A DNA stretch of 7,877 nucleotides, from NCBI GenBank assembly GCA_937952895.1, contig CALFYC010000093.1, positions 1 through 7,877 of the forward strand, written 5' to 3'. The translations under genes and the position numbers were made by a program. The notes under the pieces were generated by a model. That model searched no databases, was not told where the DNA came from, and was given only the letters and a program-made list of their open reading frames with translations. The first letter of the stretch is position 1. Every line of letters starts with the position of its first letter. Of the stretch, positions 5,943 to 7,877 are shown piece after piece. This DNA is from an uncultured Neisseriaceae bacterium (GTDB lineage Bacteria > Pseudomonadota > Gammaproteobacteria > Burkholderiales > UBA11063).

Positions 5943-7583
5943 TTAAGCATTAACAATCTTATGGTTATCCGAATAATCAACTAAAATATCAATTATTACG
6001 GGACCATTCGCTTTTATAGCTTCTTTTAATGCTGGTAATAACTCTTCACTTCTAGTAACGGTAATTCCAATTGCACCAAAACTTTTGGCAAACATAGCAA
6101 AGTCAATATTTGATCCAAATACTGCACCACTTGAACACCCGTATTTTTTAACCTCTTGGATTTCCACCAGATTAAATGATGTATCTTTCCAAACTAGATG
6201 AACTAGTGGTAAATTTAATTTAACAGCAGTTGCAAGCTCCATGAGACACATCAAAAATGACCCATCACCGGATACTGAAAAAACTTTATGTTGTGGTCGA
6301 ACTAAAGCTGATGCAATTGCAAAAGGTAGAGAAACCCCCATCGTCTGAAAACCCATACTACTTAAAAAATAACGTGGTTTATAAGTATAGAAATATTCAG
6401 ACATCCAGTATTGATGACTCCCAACATCTGTAACAATTGTATTATCATCAGTTACTACTTGTTTTAAATCATGGATAATTTGTAATGGGTGAACTTTTTC
6501 CGGCTTAACATTATAATCCGTAAAACGTTTAGCCAAGTTACTACGAACAGATACCTCTAAATCAATATATGCTTTATCAATATCTGGAACATAATCATAA
6601 TTATTTAATAGATGGGTAAGATTAAGTTTAATATCACCCAATACTTGTAAGATTGGTCGATACCCTTCCCCAACTATTGCTGATACATCATCAATATGTA
6701 ATATTCTATGATTTTTACTCCATAATAGTGGATCTAATTCAGCCACATTATAACCAATAGTTATAATCAGATCAGATAGCTTAATCAATTCATCACATGG
6801 TTGATTTTGGAAAACTCCCAAACGGCCCATAAACTTATGCTCTAATTCACGACTTAAAACCCCAGCACCTTCAAATGTAGCAATTACTGGAATATTTGCT
6901 GATTTTACTAATTCACGAATCACTTTGGCGTTTACTTCATTAGCTATTCCACCACCAGCCATAATTAATGGTCTTTTACTAGCCTTAATTAAATCTGCTG
7001 CATCTTTAATCACAGCTATATCAGCCTGTAATTTATGCTCTAACGTAGACACAATTTTTTCGGACGAGGGCTCAATTGGAGTTTTTAGTAGATCACTTGC
7101 AATTGCAATATGTACAGGACCATAAAATTTTTCTATTGCGGTTTGATAGGCGAAATCCCATATACCTTCTAGAGTATTAATATTTCTAACTTCAATACTC
7201 CATTTACTAATTGGGTGGAACATATCTTCAGCATCAATGATTTGATGTGATGGTTTATATGTGGTTTTGCTGTCCATTTGTCCAGTAATTGCAATCAATG
7301 GTGCATGTTCACTATGCGCTGTTGCAATGCTTGAAACCAAATTGGTTGCACCAGGCCCTGCCGTTGCCATAACTACAGCTGGTTTTCCGGTAATTTTGCC
7401 ATAAGCAGTTGCCATATAGCCAGCAGTGGATTCATGATGACATAAGATTAATTTAGGACTGTCAATTTCTTTTAATACATTTAATATTGGATCAATTGAA
7501 GCTCCAGGCACACAAAAAATATATTCAATACCGTAACTAATAAATTTATCAACTAAAACTTGCGCTGCCAATTTAGAACTCAT
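5943..7583 (-). CDS. alsS: Catabolic acetolactate synthase (AlsS/BudB type)
   Basis: A thiamine-diphosphate enzyme that condenses two pyruvates into 2-acetolactate with loss of CO2, in the cytoplasm. The 546 residues have the three-domain plan. The N-terminal pyrimidine-binding domain has Glu51 (CHHESTAGYMA, the activating glutamate) and ATAGPGATN (73-81). The middle domain (about 190-330) carries GRLGVFQNQPCD (253-264) and TIGYNVAELDP (275-285), typical of catabolic AlsS. The C-terminal domain has the cofactor-Mg motif GDGSF (439-443) with the second ligand Asp467, spaced as in BudB (Asp447/Asp474). The ending DILVDYSDN (532-540) matches the VPVDYSDN of AlsS. The RFDDR-type FAD segment of biosynthetic IlvB is absent, and no small regulatory subunit lies alongside, so a branched-chain amino acid role is unlikely. 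It lies between alsD (33-bp gap) and maeA (12-bp gap), which fits acetoin production. Confidence 0.93.
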   Translation of the reverse strand: MSSKLAAQVLVDKFISYGIEYIFCVPGASIDPILNVLKEIDSPKLILCHHESTAGYMATAYGKITGKPAVVMATAGPGATNLVSSIATAHSEHAPLIAITGQMDSKTTYKPSHQIIDAEDMFHPISKWSIEVRNINTLEGIWDFAYQTAIEKFYGPVHIAIASDLLKTPIEPSSEKIVSTLEHKLQADIAVIKDAADLIKASKRPLIMAGGGIANEVNAKVIRELVKSANIPVIATFEGAGVLSRELEHKFMGRLGVFQNQPCDELIKLSDLIITIGYNVAELDPLLWSKNHRILHIDDVSAIVGEGYRPILQVLGDIKLNLTHLLNNYDYVPDIDKAYIDLEVSVRSNLAKRFTDYNVKPEKVHPLQIIHDLKQVVTDDNTIVTDVGSHQYWMSEYFYTYKPRYFLSSMGFQTMGVSLPFAIASALVRPQHKVFSVSGDGSFLMCLMELATAVKLNLPLVHLVWKDTSFNLVEIQEVKKYGCSSGAVFGSNIDFAMFAKSFGAIGITVTRSEELLPALKEAIKANGPVIIDILVDYSDNHKIVNA

Positions 7584-7587
7584 AATT

Positions 7588-7594
7588 ACCCCCT
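7588..7594 (-). promoter_or_regulatory. Strong ribosome binding site of alsS
   Basis: The minus strand reads AGGGGGT four bases before the ATG at 7583. This is the strongest Shine-Dalgarno-like site in the operon and fixes the alsS start. Confidence 0.65.
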
Positions 7595-7616
7595 AACTTA
7601 GATCATTAATAGAATC

Positions 7617-7877
7617 TTAATCTCTTGCTTTTTCAACACTTGTGATTGCATCATGATGATCGCCACTTAAATCAACAGAGTCAAACTCTTTACTGTTAAT
7701 TAACTCCATCTCAAAATGCCAGTTTTCCATAATTGCAACAGATCCCTCAATAATTTGATAATCATATACATGACCTCCAATTTTACGTTCATTGTCGATA
7801 AAATGGAAATGAAACCCAGGAACATTTAGGTTTGACATATATTCAGGAAACCATAATCCAACTAGAACACCTTCGAT
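7617..7877 (-). CDS. alsD: Alpha-acetolactate decarboxylase, C-terminal part (cut by the window edge)
   Basis: Decarboxylates 2-acetolactate to acetoin. Only the last 86 residues are present; the frame stays open to the right edge, so the Met at 7838 is internal and not the start. The visible segment begins IEGVLVGLWFPEYM, which fits the family just before its zinc site. The zinc ligands are seen as HFH (7803-7811) and a third His eleven residues later in GGHVYDY, the spacing known for His194/His196/His207 of the Brevibacillus enzyme. A Glu four residues from the C terminus sits 46 residues after the third His, the spacing expected for the active-site Glu253. The protein ends with EKARD and a TAA stop. 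It is the upstream gene of the cluster seen here; its start, the operon promoter and any regulator are outside the window. Confidence 0.92.
   Translation of the reverse strand: MEGVLVGLWFPEYMSNLNVPGFHFHFIDNERKIGGHVYDYQIIEGSVAIMENWHFEMELINSKEFDSVDLSGDHHDAITSVEKARD

Noticed and set aside
6175..6185. Loss of the usual Asn in the thiamine-diphosphate motif of AlsS (WKD in place of WND)
   Set aside because: Klebsiella BudB has VD at this place and the metal ligand is the following Asp, which is present (Asp467), so the site is intact.
6925..7125. 66-codon plus-strand open frame inside alsS
   Set aside because: Antisense to the conserved middle part of alsS, with no recognisable product; a shadow frame.

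Overview
The window is AT-rich (by eye about one third G+C) bacterial chromosomal DNA holding six genes. They are mutL, a secreted penicillin-V-acylase/choloylglycine-hydrolase-type enzyme, an ElyC/YdcF-type DUF218 membrane protein, an NAD-type malic enzyme, a catabolic acetolactate synthase and the 3' part of acetolactate decarboxylase. There are no rRNA or tRNA genes, CRISPR arrays, insertion sequences or phage genes. The MutL sequence is the best taxonomic clue. Its GFRGEGLASIASVS block, DMHAAHER metal motif and CNHGRPTW ending resemble Neisseria-type betaproteobacterial MutL as I remember it, and the periplasmic acylase is of the Gram-negative type. My inference is an AT-rich betaproteobacterium related to Neisseriales; this is a guess from memory, not a search result.

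Layout. Bases 1-209 hold no supported gene but contain a perfect 24-bp palindrome (44-67) and a second small hairpin (79-97), between mutL's 3' end and whatever lies to the left. mutL (210-2063) reads leftward. A 219-bp divergent spacer carries probable promoters for mutL (leftward) and the acylase (rightward). The acylase (2283-3335) and the DUF218 gene (3466-4236) read rightward; the second appears to have its own extended -10 promoter. From 4218 to the right edge everything reads leftward as one tight cluster in the order alsD (partial), alsS, maeA, with gaps of 33 and 12 bp. maeA and the DUF218 gene converge and overlap by 19 bp.

How the genes work together. The alsD-alsS-maeA group is a coherent metabolic module. 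Malic enzyme turns malate into pyruvate, CO2 and NADH; acetolactate synthase joins two pyruvates into 2-acetolactate; acetolactate decarboxylase gives acetoin. The likely role is disposal of malate or excess pyruvate into a neutral product, which limits acidification. The operon's promoter and any regulator lie beyond the right edge. mutL, the acylase and the DUF218 gene look like separate transcription units with no evident functional link to it.

I found no clearly new defence, mobile or RNA system. The points most worth a second look are the malate-to-acetoin gene order, the palindrome at the left edge, the secreted acylase whose catalytic cysteine sits exactly at the signal-peptide cleavage point, and the convergent gene overlap.
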